DNA of 64,000 nt from Gnomoniopsis sp. IMI 355080 (lineage: Eukaryota > Ascomycota > Sordariomycetes > Diaporthales > Gnomoniaceae), in contig JAPEVC010000014.1 in assembly GCA_027946555.1 (NCBI GenBank), positions 220,367 to 284,366 of the forward strand, in the 5' to 3' direction. Position numbers and translations under genes: made by a program. Positions 12,284 through 25,636 of the stretch are shown here, piece after piece (position 1 is the stretch's first letter; every line of letters starts with the position of its first letter). The notes beneath the pieces are model-generated. The model saw only the letters and a list, made by a program, of their open reading frames with translations. It was not told the DNA's origin and did no database searches.

Positions 12284-14985
12284 TCATCGGGGGGACCGAG
12301 GCTCTTGCACCTTTTGCGATGAAGAAGCGGCCTTCTCGTCTTCCGCCGTGCGCTTGATGTCCACACTCTTTCCTCGAATAGGTATTGCGTGGCCCAGGGC
12401 TTGGTCGCCCGGTGGTGACTTTGTGCGTCGAAACTCACCCGATTCTCTAGCCAGCTTGTTCTTGATCCAAGTCGAAATTCGGGACTCGTCCCTAGTGTCC
12501 TTTCCAGACTCGAGGCTAGAATGGGCCTCCAATGTCGGATCCCAGGACTCGCCAACCGAGCTATTGCTTGTCTCGGCCGTCCTATTGAAACCAAGCCTCC
12601 GTGGTGAAGTGATCGATGGTTCGCGGCCCTCCAAGTCTTCCTTCTTTCGCGACAACCGCCAACGTCGCTTTTTCTCCTTGTCCGGCTGCTCCGGAGACGA
12701 TACCCGTTCTCCGCGCTCTCCAAGTGGATCTGATTCGGATTCCTCAAACGCAGAACTGCGTAGCGAGGCGGGATCGGATGTTTGGGCTTTCAAGCCGTGT
12801 TCTGCAGTCTGCGAAGGCAAGTTGCCGCTGGATGGCATTTGAGATGCTCGTGGAGTCGGCTCGGATGGTGTCTCAATGACGTCCGTCTCTGGAACCTGTA
12901 ATGCTTGCTCAGACGCTGTTCTTTCAGATTCACCGATTCTGTCCAAGGGGTTCAGCGATTCTGCATTAGGCGACACACCAATAGACTGAGGAAGAGATGT
13001 AGTAGAGCTCGCAGCACTAGGGGTGGTGCTGCTTGGCACACGCTTCTTTCGGAGCTTGTTGGGCGGTTTTTTGTCGCTGTTTTCAGTTGGCGATCGTTGA
13101 AAAAGACTGTGGAGACTGCGCTCTTTCGACGGAGTTGTCACATCGGGCCCCGTTTTCGACTCCAGTAAGCGCTCCTGGCTACGTTCTGCGGCATGCGCAG
13201 GTGTCAGCCCGCCGGGACCTGTGAATCCGCCCATAGGGTCTGGAGTATTCTTCAGATCTGGTGTGGGCACTTCCTGGACGGTGGGAGTAGCAGGAACATT
13301 TGCCGGTGGTGTCACTACTGGTGTCAGAGGGGAGGGGGCCGCGTTCCCTGTCTCGTTCCTCACGTGGCCGAATCTACCGGTTTGCAAAGCGGGTGATTTT
13401 TTGGACGGCACTGTATTCGACCGGCCGAGTCCGCTGGAAGGTGTGGTTGGCATGGATGGGCTCCCGGGACTCGGGGCTCCATTTGACTGGCGCGAGTGCC
13501 GCGAGCTGGTGCTCTTGTTTCGCCGTACCTTGCCTTCTCTCGAGACGCTATCCGCACCTGCGCTGGCATTTGATGCGGATCTGTGGACACCGGTCTTGTT
13601 GGATGGGCCACCCGGAGTCGTAGGAACAACAATTTTTGGCGTGCCCCGCTGAAGCTCCTGCAATGTCGTCTCATCTGCCGCAGTTCCTTGCATGCCAATC
13701 AGAAAGTGATCCTGGTTCTCGATCAAGAAAATCAGAACGCATTGGTTCAGACGGTATTCCTCGGGAGCCATAGCATGCATTGGATGCGAAAGCATGCCGG
13801 GCTGGAAAATGGCAGCTAGATTCTGGGAGTTCATGCGATTCTCCTCTGCCTTGGCAGCGAAGACAGCGAGAAGATCAAGTATGTAGAGCAGAAGCTGACG
13901 ATGTAGAGAAGGCAGTTCTTTGATCAGCTGCTGATACCTCAATATAGCGGCATCCACGTCGAAGTCGTCGATGAAGTGAGGGCCCTCAGCATCTCCAACG
14001 GCAGTCTTGGTCGCGCCTCGGAGGGGATCGCGAAACTTCTCGTACAAGTCGAGGGGCACCACTGGTTCTGGTAAGTCGTTCAGATACCGCCGAAGGACGT
14101 TTGCCGCATCGTGAACTGTATAGCCGTCCCAACTAAGACCCTTGCCGTAGCGGTCTGGTGAGTCGAAGATTTGTTTGAGCTCCTTGATTCGTTTCTCGGA
14201 TCCATTCAAGCGGAAAATACCCTCAACGCCGGTTGCTATGTGCCTAGACGTCAGCGCATCGCCCAAGATCACTGCGCATGCCAGATAAGTCACGCACCTT
14301 TCTCCTTCAGGAAAACGCCACATTTCGCGACGACTATGGGGACATAGCCGTAGATATAGCTCTTTCCGTTGTCGTCGACAAGCGAGATGGCGACGTTCGC
14401 GTAGGTAATGCTTTGGCGCAGGGGGACGCCGAAAATGCCTTGGGGTTTCGATTCTGTAGACGTCAGCTCGAATTCGTGAGGTCGTCTTAGACCGTGAGCG
14501 TAGAACTGAGCGTGTGATGGCCAGTGACTATGTACACATTGCGACTGCGGTGCCATCAACCACGGCGCCGCGCAAACTGGCCGAATAGCCATCCTTGTTG
14601 TTGGCGACGTCACGGACTCGTGCCGCACGACATAGCAGCGCCGGAGATGGCAAGCTCGTCAGGCAGATTGAGCAGCGTCCAAGATGGAGGGGTGGGTACA
14701 TGATTGCGATTCGGACCCGATGCTCCAGCAAGCGCGCTTCTCCGTACAGGAAGGTAGGATGGGGAGGGTGGAAACAGGAGTAAGAAGCATAGGGTGTTCA
14801 CCATGTTGTGTCTCTTCGTGCTTGGAAGAAAGCTTGCTGAAATTTTTCCACCAGGATTTCAGATCGCGTTTGCTTGGGGGTGAAGCTTGGGATGTGGTGG
14901 CGCTCGAGTTTGGGCCATGGCCAGGGAAGTGACGGGGAGTGTCGTGGGTTGTGCTGGCGGCAGTGGAGTGGACGTTGGATGCCAT
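12284..14985 (-). CDS. RhoGAP-domain protein, SAC7/BAG7-like
   Basis: Exons 14985-14802, 14453-14298 and 14235-12284 join in frame to 763 residues. The N-terminus is short and polar, with SKRDLKSWWKNFSKLSSKHE. A RhoGAP domain follows at about residues 62-260: GIFGVPLRQSITYANVAISL, YGYVPIVVAKCGVFLKEK, the arginine-finger segment TGVEGIFRLNGS (R122), YLNDLPEPVVP and NRMNSQNLAAIFQPGMLSHP. The domain stimulates GTP hydrolysis by Rho-type GTPases; yeast SAC7 acts on Rho1 in cell-wall and actin control. The remaining 500 residues are Ser/Thr/Pro-rich and low in complexity, with many basic and SP/TP sites, so likely disordered and phosphorylated. The upstream GAP segment is split by two introns but intact. 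Function at the domain level is firm; the exact GTPase is inference. Confidence 0.93.
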
Positions 14986-17900
14986 GATGGAGAGAGCCAG
15001 CGCGCGACGAGACGCGGCGCCGCGCAGGGTATGGAGGTCAGTGCAGAAGCACAAGCAGTGGCGTCGCAACAGTGATGGAAGCCAGGTTGGGATGGTTGAG
15101 GGGTTGAACAAGGCTCTGATCGGGCGAGTAGAGTGGGAGGGAGGAGGAGACAAAGTTGAAGTCGCGACGAGAGTAAGCGCTGAAAGTTGTCTTGGTAAGG
15201 TTCTTGGAGGATGAGGAACCAATGTGCAGGCGGCAGATGGAATAGCAAATGGAGTGCCAGCGGCCCAACCTCCAAGTCCCCCAGCCTGGCGTGCCGGCGC
15301 TGTACCCGTAATGGTGGATCCTTGCAGAAGCCAGCACCAAGGATGGTGCCAGGGTGCCTGGCACAGCGAGTGATCTAGACTTGTCCACTGCGAGCATGGG
15401 CCATAGCCGCTAGTAGGCCTGAGCTTGGGGGGCTTTGATCTCTGTCAGGAAAGTCCCCACTGTAAATACACTACAACATTCCAAGGTTGCATGCAATCAG
15501 ACAGCTAGACAGTGCCCAGGTATCTTAGGTAGGTAGATCAAGTCACTATTCTAGACTAAGTGGGTTTCCTTTTTGATCAACTGAACCAGTATAGAATACC
15601 ACAATTCTTGGAAACAGTCATTGCTACAGGGAAATTTGAGAATGCTACCTGCCGGCCCTAACAGCCTAGGAGGTATGCTACATCGGGGCAGAAGAGATGT
15701 GCAACCTTAGTAGAGCCCGACCTTGAATTTCACTAGTTTGATGGGATGCCTTAGTGGGCGTCCAAAGATGGTAGATCATGTATAAACAAATCTGTATGCA
15801 TATGTATATATATATATAGAAATAACAGCAGAGGAGCCAGTAGGCTTATAGCTCATGGTATTTAAGTGAGTCATGCAACAGGGTTTTATAGCGTCCAGAT
15901 CACTAAGAAATAATCTCATGGTGTTTGTATGGTGAAACATGCCAATTGGGGGGGGGGGATACTTCACAGGCGCATATCAGGTACATCGCGATGTACACCG
16001 AAGTCTGGCCAGCCTGCCAGCCTGCATCCCCTTTTTGAACTGCATCCATTCCGGCAGTCACACCAAATCAATGATCAGTGTTTCCAGTCCTTTTCATACT
16101 ATGCATCTGCAATTGCTCCGGCTAGCCATGGGCCTAGTGCAGTGCGGAGTACAAAGTTAGCTTAGTACAGTACCTAGACAGGTAGGTCAGCTTGTAGATG
16201 CATTCTCTGTTTGACTGGCAAGACCCGTTCAATCTGGAAAATTTATATTTCATTTCCCAAATTGCACAACAGTGCACCATGCTCTGTGTGGCGTCCCCGT
16301 ACCTGTCTGTGTACACGCGTCCCCATACCATCTAGGTACTGTACCTACTCAGGTACTCATCAAGCAGGCAAGGCTCGAAACGCCCTGGCGGCTCCGGTGC
16401 GCATGCTTACTTGATCAGGCTTTGAGCTCCAGGGCTGTGTATTGGGAAATGACATATGTTGATCTCCCGTCTATGTACCTGGGTAGACAATAATAAATAT
16501 CAATTCTCAATCTCGCTACCGACGACAGATGTAGTTACATGCCAAGGCATGCATACGTTTTTAGCCGTCACCTCCTCCCCAAACGTCAGTCTCCGATGTC
16601 CTGCCCTCGGACTCCACCTCACCCATGATCGATCGTCTCTGGGGTTTGGCATCCCCTGGGCCACAATGACGCAGGTCGTTGCATCTAGCCTTGTCCGATT
16701 TCGTCAAAGTCGACTCGAAAACCCAGCCACTTTGCCAGGCGCTTGTCAGCCCAGCAGGTCCTGGCCGACCGCTGATTCTGTCCGTAGGCCCGTCACGCGA
16801 GTCTTCTTCGAGTATTCATCACTTGAGTGCCCGTCGCGCCCTTCCATCTCCTGAAAACAATACTACCTAGAGAGCGCCTTTTGGGCTTCGGGTCCACTAT
16901 TCAGCAAACACTAGACGCCCTCCCAGTTTACAACAGACGGCATGCCGCGCCAAGGGGCTTTACTGCCCCTAGGACTGTTTCCATCCCATCCGTCTTGTCC
17001 ATTCCCCAACCCCACCCAGATGTGGCCAGTTTTGCTTACATAGTTCTTGAGTTGCAATATCCCAAGTCGACCGCGGTCCGCCGCGGCCACGCGGTGCTGT
17101 ATTTATAGCATCAAATACAGGGGTCCCCTCAACCAGCCCCAGGTCCCCTAAAGCCCAGCGAAATCACCAATCGGCAAACAAGCGGAAAACTGGGGGCCGC
17201 GGTTCGTTTCGCGCATCGCCCGGAGCAGGTTTGCGGCCTCGTCAGCGTCATAGGGTTGCCACGGGAATTCGCGTACCGGATAGCCGGCGAGGTAAAGGTT
17301 GACATCGTGAATTTTGCAGTGGCTCAAAAGAGAGAGAGAGACACACACACAGAGAGGGAGAGAGAGAGAGAGAGACGTTTGCAAGAAGCCTTCACGTCCA
17401 CTGGATCATCTAGCCGCACAAATCGTCTAGGCAGCACAACGGTCAGGTCGGTCAGCCATGTGCAAAGTTTATTTAGGTGCGGTGGATCCCGTCCATGGCC
17501 TGCCCCTCCGTGGATCTTCACGATTCACGAAGCGGCCGTGCTGCGGTGATCTTGTGGATCTTCCCCGCGGCGTACCGAGCACGGTTTCTTGCTTTTTAAA
17601 GTGTGAGCCCCGAAATTCACGACATTTGTCTGTGGCGGCTTACATTGAGAAGCACAGCTCCATGCCGGCAGAACTCGAAGCTCCGAGTCAACCTCGTATG
17701 TACCTCGGTATGCTCCGCCCGGTTGCCCTCGTAGCAACAGATTTGTTCTTGGGATAATTTGTGAGATGCCGCCGCCCTCTTGTCATGAACGGATCTGGCC
17801 GGTTGTAGCCTTGTGCCTTTTCGACAGTGGGCCCGGTTTTTCTGGGCTGATTGTCTGATGGCCTGCAGTTGACGACCAACGACGAGTGAGGAGAATAAGA

Positions 17901-19864
17901 CACAGCAGGCTTAGCAAGACGAATGCGCTGGTATGCAGTAAGTCACAAGATTGTCCAGGTCGTGAAAGTGGAATCTCTCTGCCGTCTTCGTATCTGCAGA
18001 TTTCTCTCTCAGAAAGGAAATTCCACGTTGTCAACCTTGACAGATCAGATCAGTGACTGTCTGCGTAACAAGTCGGCGGATGTTGCGTCAGATGCGGGAA
18101 TGCCTACTCAGCCTTGCGTACTGCATACCCAAGCAACACATCATGAGGCCCAGCCTGCTAAATGAAGAGCGCTTCGCAACAGCTCGTAGATGCTGGACGA
18201 CGTGTTATCACAGCGCGTCCACGAAAGTCAGATACGTATGCACAGTACTAAGCTTGAGGCTCGCCTTTTATGGACAATCACAAGCAAAGGTGTAGAGACT
18301 CAAACGTCGACGATCATTAGTAGATGCGACTCATGATGAGATTTCAAGCTACACGTTCTCTCCGTTTTACCTGGCCCTTGAGTGGCACTGACCTTTCAGC
18401 TTCCGGTCTGGGAGTTGGACACCTTTTGAATCTAGAACTGGCTCAACCCAAGGTCGCCATTCCCCAGAATCAGCCACGATCAACCTGCTGGTGGGCAGTG
18501 ACACGAGCTCGCTGCCTTGGCGCAAGATCGCGCGCGAAGCTGAGAGGACCTCTGCGTTGGCACCGCCTCGCGCTTGCGACAGCGCATCGTCAACTTTGCA
18601 TGGCCCCAACTCTTTGGCCACCCTTTTCAAAGAGTCTTCAGGGCACCACGCACACAATTTTCTCCACATCTGTAACGTAGACAGCGGCAGCTAAAGCCGT
18701 CCTCAAGCGTTTGGACCATTCCATAGCTTCAAGACCAGCACTGAACCAGACCGAAACTGTAATAGATGTGCACTCAGGGGCTCGCATCGTAATTCGTACA
18801 GAGTAACTGGGCGGGAAAACACTTTTCGACACCGGCGGCCAAGGATGCCGAAACGATGAGGTTCATTTTCGTCAACGCTCCTTTCACTGATGTATGCGCA
18901 GACAGTCATCATCATCGCAACATGAACCAAGGAATCTGACATATCGAGATGACAGCAGAGTACGGCGCCATAGGCCGAAGACCGTGAAGTGTAAGGCTGA
19001 TTGCACCCAAATCCAATCTGATAGCACCTCGCTCCACGCCGTGCACGAAGAAAAGACGCCAATGTGCTATTGCGAACTTCAGAGTATAATCTCAAACCCA
19101 CCCACTGGGGGCGGGTGGCTTTGGGACCCGTTGGGGGGCCCTCACGATTATCTCATCTCACCGTTCTCATTGAGTTGCTATTCCACGGGAGATACCCTGA
19201 GGTATGGCAATTCAGCATGGAAGTTGTCCGAGGTATTGGCGGGCTCGACATAGAGCAGCTGGGGCTCAGTAGGTCTGCTATAGGTAAAGAAGATGTTGCT
19301 GTATGCTATCTAACTGACCCCTTATAGCTCTTCATATGCCAACAGGCAGGCGTTTGTGGTCTCTATTCTTCAACAAGAACGCCCGGCAGCACGAAGATAA
19401 CGCGGACTGGTATTTGATCTTTCTAGCTCTTCACCATTGCTATGTTGCGCAGGTAATAGACAAGACAGATTCACAATGTGCGCAAAATTTCATAAAGCAG
19501 TTGTCTCTCATTAAGGAAATCTATTGTAATCCAGATTGCCTGTGCCAAGGCAGCCAGCAAACTCCGAGATCAATCTCTATGTGTGGAGAAAGTTGACTCA
19601 TGACAGGAACCCGGAATCATTATAGATGTCAGGTGAGCTCCTCCATATAGCAAAATCGCCATTGTCAGACTACGGTGCCAAATCGACGGATCACAAAACT
19701 GTAGAGTTCATCGACTTGTCTGTCATGACCAGTGAGTTGTTCGCAGACGGATGCTTGTGCCCGCCCGGTGTCATATGCCCAACTTTCAACCGTAAACTTT
19801 CCGACCAAAAATAATAGAATACACGGACCGTGACGTGATGTGGTGCATTTCAGAAGAGCTGCAC
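14986..19864. other. 4.9-kb interval with no recognisable gene
   Basis: Between the RhoGAP start and the CDC48 stop I find only short, unconserved open frames on both strands. Features seen are a G run near 15949-15958 and a GA/CA microsatellite at 17329-17375. The left edge is the RhoGAP promoter and the right edge the CDC48 3' UTR. A long non-coding RNA or an eroded gene cannot be excluded by eye. Confidence 0.45.
17329..17375. repeat. GA/CA microsatellite
   Basis: A tract of AG dinucleotides, interrupted by a short AC stretch and a GGG, runs for about 47 bases. It lies in the gene-free interval and should be length-polymorphic. No coding role is supported. Confidence 0.85.
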
Positions 19865-22527
19865 TCAATCGTACAGACCCTCATCCTCGGCAGCGTTGCC
19901 AAAGCCACCAGCAGCGTCGTTGGCTGCGGATTCGCCCTCAGGGAACTTGAAATACGCCCCGGGACCGGCGTTCTTCATCTGTTGAGCAAAAGCTTCGTAC
20001 CGGCGGATCTCAACATCAGTCACCGAGCGACGGGCCATCTGCATAGCCTCCTCGAAGTGTCGCTTGGTCAGCTCAGGAACTGGGTCCTCGGCGTCATCCT
20101 CCATCTCAACATCCTCGCCGGCAGCCTCGCGGGCCTTGGTGCGCTCAATATCAAGAGCAATAGACTCCTTGATGGCAATCTTGACTGCACGCTGGGTAAT
20201 GAAACCCAAGTCGGCACCAGAAAAGCCGTGAGTCTTGGCGGCGATGAAAGACAGGTCGATATCACCAGAGACAGGCGTCTTGCGGAGCTGGGCCGACAGG
20301 ATACCAAGACGACCAGCCTCATCGGGTAGAGGAACGTAGATGAGGGAGTCGAGACGACCAGGACGGCATAGAGCCGGGTCGAGCTGTTCAGGTCGATTCG
20401 TAGCACCGATAACAAAGACGTTCTTCTTGGAGGTCATGCCGTCCATCTCGGTCAGAAGCTGGTTGACGACACGGTCCGAGGCACCACCAGCATCACCGAC
20501 AGAACCTCCACGGGCCTTCGCAATAGAGTCCAACTCGTCCAAGAAAACAATGCAAGGCGCAGCGGCACGAGCCTTGTCGAAAATGTCGCGAATGTTGCTT
20601 TCGGACTCACCAAACCACATGCTCAGCAGCTCCGGACCCTTGACGGAAATAAAGTTGGCAGAGCACTCGTTGGCAACGGCCTTTGCCAACATAGTCTTAC
20701 CCGTACCGGGAGGACCATAGAACAAGACACCTCGAGAAGGCGACATGCCGAACTTGAGAAACTTCTCGGGATGATCGACAGGGTACTGCACCTGTTCCTT
20801 GAGCTCCTGCTTGACGCCGTCCAGACCACCGATATCTTCCCAGCGGACGTTGGGCACCTCGACAACGGCAACTTCACGGAGGGCGGACGGGTTGGAAACA
20901 CCCAACGCGAAGCGGAAATTGTCCATGGTAACGCCAAGCGAGTCGAGAACCTCGGCATCGATGGTGTCCTCATCCAGATCGATCAAGTCCATCTTCTCAC
21001 GAATCTGCTGCATGGCGGCCTCTGAGCAAAGGGCGGCAACATCGGAACCAACATAACCGTGAGTCTCGGCAGCGATTTGCTCCAGGTCAACGTCGTCACC
21101 AAGCTTCATGTTCTTGGTGTGAATCTGCAAAATCTCGAGACGGCCAGTAGGGTCGGGGATGCCAATGTCGACCTCACGATCGAAACGGCCAAAGCGACGC
21201 AGGGCGGGGTCGATGGAGTTAGGACGGTTGGTGGCAGCCATGACAACAACATTGGCGCGAGCCTTCATTCCATCCATGAGAGTCAGGAGCTGGGACACAA
21301 CACGACGCTCGACTTCGCCATTGGTCTTGTCACGCTTGGGGGCGATTGAGTCGATCTCGTCGATAAAGATGATGGCTGGAGAGTTCTTCTCGGCCTCTTC
21401 GAAAGCCTTTCGCAGGTTGGACTCGGATTCACCAGCCATCTTGGACATGATCTCTGGACCGTTGATCAAGAAGAAGAAAGCACCGGTCTCGTTGGCAACG
21501 GCTCGAGCCATGAGTGTCTTACCGGTACCGGGAGGACCGAAGAGCAACACACCACGCGGGGGCTTGATGCCGATGGATTTGAAGAGCTGGGGGTGACGCA
21601 GGGGAAGCTCGACCATTTCACGGATCTGAGCCATTTGCTTCCTGCAGCCGCCAATATCATCGTAACCAACCTCGTTGAGGTTGTTCTCCTCCTCGTCACG
21701 TTGGATGGGCTCGCCCTCGCAGTGGATGACCGTGTCTTGTGCGACGATACCGTACTCGGGTGGGTCAACCTCAACAACCTTGAACTCAACCTGCCTCATA
21801 CCACCGCGAGCGATAAACAGATCGCCTTGACGAACGGGGCGGTAAGCCTCTCGGAAGTAGGGAGCGAGGAAGACGTCGAACAAGGAGCCAGTGAGGCCTT
21901 CGACGGTATCGGCAATAGGCAGGACAGCGATACGCTTAGCCTTGAAGGGGATCAGCAACTGCGTGTAAATGGCTGGTGGACGTCAGGTCACAACTCACAT
22001 ATTTGATGTCAGGGCAGGGGTGAATAGTGACGATATCGCCGTGCTTGACACGCAAGTTGTGGCGCACAACACGGTTCAGACGGCAGCTGCCGTCATCAAG
22101 GTCATCGTCGCCGAGTACAACCAGAACGGTATCTTTTCTCTTCTTGCCGCGGATAAGGACGGTATCGCCGCGGAACAACTGGAGAGCGTCCATGGTGTTG
22201 TTGGACAGAGCGATAATGGAGTTGTCATCGTTGACGGCATCGGTGACCCTGTGACGTTTGTCAGCTTGAGCTTGCAGTGCGGCAGAAGGGAACTTTCAAA
22301 ACATACATCAGCTGATTGGGCTTCTTCTTCTTCTTGAGAATGGCAGTTGCAGTGTCATCCTCCTCCTTGTGCTCCTTACCAGAAGCGTCCCTGTGGAAAG
22401 TCAGCGTGTACTCTGTGTGCTTCGTTTGGTCCGGCGTCGGGGATTAGGTGATGGCGGGGTTTCTGCCAACGTACATCAAGTGACTCTTCTTGTGGTCGGC
22501 ATTGCCAGGAGTTGGTTCAGGCGCCAT
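19865..22527 (-). CDS. CDC48: AAA+ ATPase CDC48 / p97 (VCP)
   Basis: Exons 22527-22475, 22390-22307, 22248-21999 and 21940-19865 join in frame to 820 residues, the normal length. CDC48 is a homohexameric segregase that extracts ubiquitinated proteins in ER-associated degradation, membrane fusion and chromatin processes. The N-domain shows CRLNRVVRHNLRVKHGDIVT and PCPDIKY. The D1 ATPase has Walker A GPPGTGKT (about 264-271) and Walker B IIFIDEID (about 320-327). D2 has a second GPPGTGKT (about 538-545) and CIVFLDELDSI. The D2 second region of homology is DPALCRPGRLDSLIYVPLPD. The extreme C-terminus DEGLYD has a hydrophobic-Tyr-X tail like that used to bind co-factors. The three introns lie in the first 390 coding bases, and the short first exon encodes only the variable N-terminal tail. 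Confidence 0.98.
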
Positions 22528-25526
22528 GGTGACTGATTTCTTCACGCGAAGATGGGATTTTAGGGAGGCGAGTCGTCAGGTTGATACTGCGGACCCGAAA
22601 GCGCAGATGTGGATGAGCTGTCCGGTCGCTTGGGGACAGAGAGAGGCGTTGCGGTCGGACGGTGAATGGCGATTCCGATGCCGATGCTCGCACAAAAGGA
22701 AGAATGATCAAAGTCAAAAACCTCAAGAGGTGGTAGTTGACTGCGAAAAGAAAAGGGGAGGAAGGGTGGTTTTGATGGAAGAGAGAAGTAGACAGTTGCT
22801 TCGGCTCTGGCAGGTGTAGGGTGGTGGCGTTTGGAGAGGTAGCTTTGGAAAGCCGGCCCAGGCTCTCTCCAGGCAACGCAATGACGACTTGGAAGGCAGG
22901 AGTGGACCCGGACGGCTTACATGATCAGTGACTACTTGGCACGTGGTCCAAGCTTCCTTTTGCCTGCAAACTCAAACCACACTTTAATCTCAGAGAAGCT
23001 TCGAGATTCTGGTTTCGTAATCAAGGCGACAAAGTTGAGACGCTGTCTTTTCTCTTTGACAATCATGTATTCAACTTTGACAGATTCTATTCCAATACAG
23101 TGCTTCCAGTTCAGACATCGCCACGCAAGTGTTTTGATTTCCAAGGTTTCTTCACTAGGCGAGTCAGTCTCAGTCAAATCAATACATACATCTTTCATGC
23201 TCCCACACAAGGCTATTCCTTCGCCAACCCGGATTCAGTTAAGCTACGGGAATTGACGAGATCGTCTGCGCTTTGGACCTGAAGTCCTAAAATTTACGTC
23301 TTCTGCTACAGGCGGACGCAGTGCACCCTGGTCTTTGAGTTTCCGCCAGGTTGTTGGAGCACTGTATGTTCTGGCCTCATCCGTTCCATGAGAAAGGGAG
23401 GCCGGCCGAGTAAAAACATGAATTAATCACATGAGACTGGAGCTAGAGAAAGCATAGCGTGTATTGGGCATCTCGAATGACATCTCAATCACGCTCCTAG
23501 TTTAATCAATCGTCGCCTAAGACCTGGTCTCAACGCACTACCTAGGTACACAGATACCCTCGTCTCGCCGCACTCTTGACATCCGAACAATCACATGAAA
23601 AATACCATCTTACTCATGCCTGGTTCATAATACGATTACTCGCACTTCGATGTTTTCCCGCGTCAGCATTGACCGTGTCCAAAATTTTGCTGTGTATCCG
23701 GTAAGTCCTCCGGTTGCATTACGGACATAGGCAGGTTGGCCGGACTATCAATGGTCGGCGGGCGTTTGATGTGGCCTTCTAGAAGACCATGTCCGATGAT
23801 ATGGATTCCAAATCTGCGACCAGCCGTGGCAAAGCACTCGTAACGATTGTCTTTGGCTAGCCAACTTTGGCTCAACCATGTGATTCAGGGTATTGGTGTC
23901 GATATAGGAGCTCATCGTCGGTATCTCTCTTTGGAACACAGGTTTCGTCAACGGAATTTACTACTTCCACTGCGGGAGGGAGTTCTGTCTGGTAACGGAA
24001 GAGATCTGTTGAGGAGGCACATGCAAGCTGGTTGCAAGCGCTTCGCTAGCCCGGTCCTGCCCATGAAATTGATTATTAGTGCAGGCATTTTTGTCACGTG
24101 TCGACACAGCCTTACTTAAACCAGAATTGTTTAGAGGTGGCTTTTGCTATGGAACGCCCCGTTTCCGCTGACGCTGAAGCTCGAAACATATGATTTGTGA
24201 GTCGCAGATTTGAAAGCGTCTTCTCGAGACGTCCCCACGTAATGGTGTGGGCCCGCGATACCCCGAAAAGTCCCTGGGCAACTTTGGGAGGTATAGCGAG
24301 TGCTATCTTGAGTTCCATTTCAGTTCAATATAAGTTGGAAGTCGCCTCGTCCCTCTAGTAGTCTGTATCTGCCATTCACTTCGTAGGATACCTCTAGAAC
24401 AGTCACGTACTTCGCGACACCCACTACAGAACAGCAAGCTGCATCCGCCATAAGCTCAGAAGACAGAGCCTTATCGAGTCTACCATGGTTACGAACCTGT
24501 CCAGTTTTGACGTTTACTAGTGTTTTTGAGCACCGACAATGGGTGTTCTCCAAGCTGCGCCTCTTTGATGCGGGCCCAGTGTGGCTCGCGTCTATCAGTC
24601 AGAGACTCGACGCTAGGTTTGTAGGCCATTGATGTATATGTACCTGGAAGAAGCCTGGTTAGAATGCAAGTACGTCAATCGGAGTTCAATTCAGTAACTC
24701 ATAAGTGCTAGTGCACACCAAACATCTCATTAGCCCACGGTGGGGATCAGAAGGATCGAGTACAACGAGGTATTCTGTAAGGTATTGCCAAAGTCATATG
24801 CGACCGCACTTTAGCGCTACCATGGACTGATGAGGAATAGGACACATCTAAGTTTCCAATAATATTAGGTCACTTCAAATTATGAGCGATTATCCTACAA
24901 GTCGGTTTCGTATAGGCCATTCTTCTACAGACTAGTATACCTGATTCAATACCGAGCCCGGCAGTGATCCGATCTGTCGCCGACCAGCGCTTAGCTAGCC
25001 TTGCGACGAAATTATTTCTCTCTGAATATGTCCGCATTGCTTTGGTTCCCAGTATGGACCCTGATTCACATTGCGAAGCTTCCGCCAGCTGTGGGTGGAT
25101 TGCCTTGGCAAGTTGGGTCTGGCTCAGCATCAATGGGCTTCATGATTACGGGCACAATCAGCAACGGCAGCCAAAGCATCCTGATTAGCACAGAGTGGGG
25201 CGTGCCTGCATATCAACGAGTGGGCTTTCTTTGCTGATGCCCGAAACGCTCTTTTAAAGAATGATATAGCTCAGGTAGAATCTCAACGCGAAGAACACGC
25301 TTGACGGGTCCTTGCTCGATACATACATAGGTAAGCACGTGCGGGTGAGTCGCATCGCGCCGCACTAGTGCACCTCGGGCCGCGAGCAGCATTATGTAAT
25401 TTCGGGCCGAGCACGTGGCCTTCCCCACCTGGGCGGCACCTCGATATCTCGAGATGGACTTCATGAGACACCAAAAAAGCAATACACAGTGATACTTTCC
25501 TTGAAGTAAAGCTTAGAAGACAAAAA
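22528..25526. other. 3-kb interval without recognisable gene
   Basis: It contains the CDC48 promoter, and the plus strand just upstream of the start is purine-rich. After that I see only short unconserved frames. No repeats, tRNA-like folds or coding motifs were found up to the tRNA at 25527. Confidence 0.4.
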
Positions 25527-25636
25527 TGAATCAACGCGGGATCGAACCGCGAACCTTGACGGACCTTGATGCGAACATCCAGGTTGTAATCCACTTGATT
25601 GTGAACGTCACGTGATAACCATTACACCATTGATCC
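25527..25636 (-). tRNA. tRNA-Val (anticodon CAC) with a 37-nt intron
   Basis: The minus strand folds as a complete tRNA. The acceptor stem is GGATCAA with TTGATTC (one G-T pair) and discriminator A. The D arm is GTGT AATGGTTA TCAC. The anticodon stem TGACG pairs with CGTCA. The variable loop is AGGTT and the T arm is CGCGG TTCGATC CCGCG. The anticodon loop starts TTCACA, giving CAC at positions 34-36 after the invariant U33. A 37-nt intron sits one base 3' of the anticodon, the canonical site, and contains GTG, which can pair with the anticodon as in typical pre-tRNA introns. The mature tRNA is 73 nt without CCA. The antisense open frame over it has no support. Confidence 0.93.

Noticed and set aside
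12108..13652. Plus-strand frames of 143-244 codons
   Set aside because: They are antisense to the Ser/Pro-rich tail of the RhoGAP gene, whose own frame is continuous and has the domain.
21593..22337. Plus-strand frames of 122-137 codons
   Set aside because: Antisense shadows of CDC48 exons.
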